From: Acidobacteriota bacterium
GTDB taxonomy: Bacteria; Acidobacteriota; Terriglobia; Acidiferrales; UBA7541
Length of the DNA: 7,099 nucleotides
Assembly (NCBI GenBank): GCA_003224135.1
Contig: QHYO01000509.1
Coordinates: forward strand, 1-7,099
Direction: 5' to 3'
Part shown: positions 6,020 through 7,099 of the stretch, piece after piece
Layout of the letters: every line of letters begins with the position of its first letter
How positions within the stretch are numbered: position 1 is the first letter of the stretch
Notes under the pieces: generated by a model
Told to the model about the DNA's origin: nothing
The model's input: the letters and a program-made list of their open reading frames with translations, nothing else
The model's database searches: none
Translations under genes and position numbers: made by a program

Positions 6020-7033
6020 ATGGCAAAGATGAAAGTTGCGCAAGTTCCGAAGGCGGGCGGAGATTTCGAAATCGTCGAGCGGGAAATTCCATCGCCGGGT
6101 CACGGCCAGGTGCGCGTCAAGGTGCAGGCCTGCGGCATCTGCTTCAGCGATCACTACGTCAAGGACGGCCTGTGGCCGGGCCTCCAGTTTCCCCGCGTCC
6201 CAGGGCACGAAATCGCAGGTGTGATCGACGAACTCGGCTCTGGCGTCACGACCTGGAAAAAAGGTGATCGCGTCGGCGTCGGCTGGCACGGCGGCCAAGA
6301 CAACACTTGCCCCGCATGCCGCGCAGGGGATTTCGCCAATTGCGAAAATGGCGCGATTACCGGATTCAATTTCGATGGCGGCTTCGAGGAGTACATGCTC
6401 GCGCCAATCGAAGCCATCGCGCGCATTCCTGACGCCCTCGAACCCGCCGAAGCCGCTCCGCTGCTTTGCGCAGGCATCACCACATTTAATTCGTTGCGCC
6501 ACAGCGGCGCTGTTCCAGGCGATCTTGTGGCCGTCCAGGGCATTGGAGGCCTCGGCCACCTGGGCATTCAATTCGCAAATAAATTCGGATATCGCGTCGC
6601 GGCGGTGGGACGCGGGCCGGAAAATTCCGCGCTCGCGAAGAAACTTGGCGCACATCACTACATCGACAGCAAGGCCGCCAACGCTGCGGAAGAGCTGAAG
6701 AAACTGGGCGGCGCGAATGTGATCCTCGCAACTGCGCCAAGCTCCAAAGCGATGTCAGAAATTTTTCATGGACTCGGACGCAATGGCTCACTGCTTGTCG
6801 TTGGCGCTGATATGGCCCCGATCGAAATTCCGGGCGCTGCTCTCATTTCGGGACGCAAACGCGTGCAAGGATGGGCGTCCGGCACTCCAAGCGATTCCGA
6901 AGACACCTTGCGATTTGCCGCTTTGACCGGCGTGCGCCCGATGGTCGAAAAGTTTCCGTTGGAGAAAGCCTCCGAAGCGTACGCGCGCATGACCAGCGGC
7001 CACGCACAATTCCGCGTCGTTCTCACAATGTAG
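6020..7033 (+). CDS. Zinc-dependent alcohol dehydrogenase (medium-chain dehydrogenase family)
   Basis: 337 aa, full length for the family. It oxidises alcohols or reduces aldehydes with NAD(P). Catalytic zinc ligands are C41 (in ACGICFSDH), H63 (PGHE) and C150 (LLCAG). The structural zinc loop reads D94-x2-C97-x2-C100-x7-C108, with Asp where most members have the first Cys. Sulfolobus solfataricus ADH uses Glu at this place, so zinc may still bind. The Rossmann motif is GIGGLGHLG (174-182). The second strand ends in VGRG (196-199) with no acidic residue, so NADP use is possible. The start ATG 6020 has GAGAGG nine bases upstream. It is transcribed divergently from GDH, probably from the promoter at 5779. 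It is closest to the AdhP/AdhA-type alcohol dehydrogenases; the substrate is unknown. A link to lactaldehyde from the nearby aldolase is only a guess. Confidence 0.94.
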   Translation: MAKMKVAQVPKAGGDFEIVEREIPSPGHGQVRVKVQACGICFSDHYVKDGLWPGLQFPRVPGHEIAGVIDELGSGVTTWKKGDRVGVGWHGGQDNTCPACRAGDFANCENGAITGFNFDGGFEEYMLAPIEAIARIPDALEPAEAAPLLCAGITTFNSLRHSGAVPGDLVAVQGIGGLGHLGIQFANKFGYRVAAVGRGPENSALAKKLGAHHYIDSKAANAAEELKKLGGANVILATAPSSKAMSEIFHGLGRNGSLLVVGADMAPIEIPGAALISGRKRVQGWASGTPSDSEDTLRFAALTGVRPMVEKFPLEKASEAYARMTSGHAQFRVVLTM

Positions 7034-7053
7034 GCTGGCGGCCTCTAAGTTGT

Positions 7054-7099
7054 CTACTGCAGCTTGAACTGGACTGTGACTGTCAGGTGCATCGCCATC
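7054..7099 (-). CDS. 3' end of a converging gene, possibly TonB-like C-terminus
   Basis: On the minus strand a frame enters from the right edge and ends at TAG (7056-7054), giving the last residues MAMHLTVTVQFKLQ. The alternating beta-strand pattern with V-x-V-x-F-x-L at the very end is like the last strand of energy-transducer TonB C-terminal domains. Only about 15 codons are visible, so this is tentative. It would be convergent with the alcohol dehydrogenase, 20 bases apart. Confidence 0.3.
   Translation of the reverse strand, partial: MAMHLTVTVQFKLQ

Noticed and set aside
5741..6658. 305-aa minus-strand open frame
   Set aside because: Antisense to the alcohol dehydrogenase, which has full family motifs, and it runs over the promoter region. 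It is a shadow of high-GC third positions.

Overview
The window (about 55% GC by eye) looks like a chromosomal segment of a free-living soil-type bacterium. I suspect Acidobacteriota, because of the gene styles: a bacterial Tes-like radical SAM protein, an ankyrin protein, a catabolic-type GDH and a possible TonB-like gene end. This is inference, since no rRNA or marker gene is present. There are no mobile elements, tRNAs, rRNAs or CRISPR arrays.

Layout. Bases 1 to 5649 carry eight genes, all on the minus strand. In transcription order they are glutamate dehydrogenase (5649 to 4378), a class II aldolase (4287 to 3451), an ankyrin-repeat protein (3394 to 2720), an Lgt-fold integral membrane enzyme (2668 to 1856), three very small two-helix membrane proteins (1859 to 1626, 1626 to 1363, 1366 to 1124) and a radical SAM enzyme (1127, running off the left edge). 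A 370-base intergenic region (5650 to 6019) separates GDH from a divergent zinc alcohol dehydrogenase (6020 to 7033, plus strand). The last bases hold the 3' end of a converging minus-strand gene.

Most interesting region. The five genes from 2668 down to 1 overlap start-to-stop at every junction (ATGA, TAATG, GTGA, GTGA), so they form a translationally coupled unit. Its first gene is an Lgt (prolipoprotein diacylglyceryl transferase) homologue that keeps the fold and some signature residues but lacks the histidine and asparagine positions needed in true Lgt. Its last gene is a radical SAM enzyme with the Cys-rich N-terminal architecture of archaeal tetraether lipid synthase (Tes, MJ0619 family). 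At least two of the three small proteins between them look like duplicates of each other. I read this as a candidate bacterial membrane-lipid-modifying system: a diverged lipid-handling transferase, small membrane partners and a radical enzyme able to act on unactivated alkyl chains. The function is inferred, not shown.

Other genes. GDH links glutamate and 2-oxoglutarate. The aldolase is FucA-like, with a linker and amphipathic C-terminal helix that resembles a microcompartment encapsulation peptide. The alcohol dehydrogenase has a good sigma-70 promoter overlapped by an inverted repeat, and a roughly 200-nt leader with pairing potential. Its structural zinc site has Asp in place of the first Cys.
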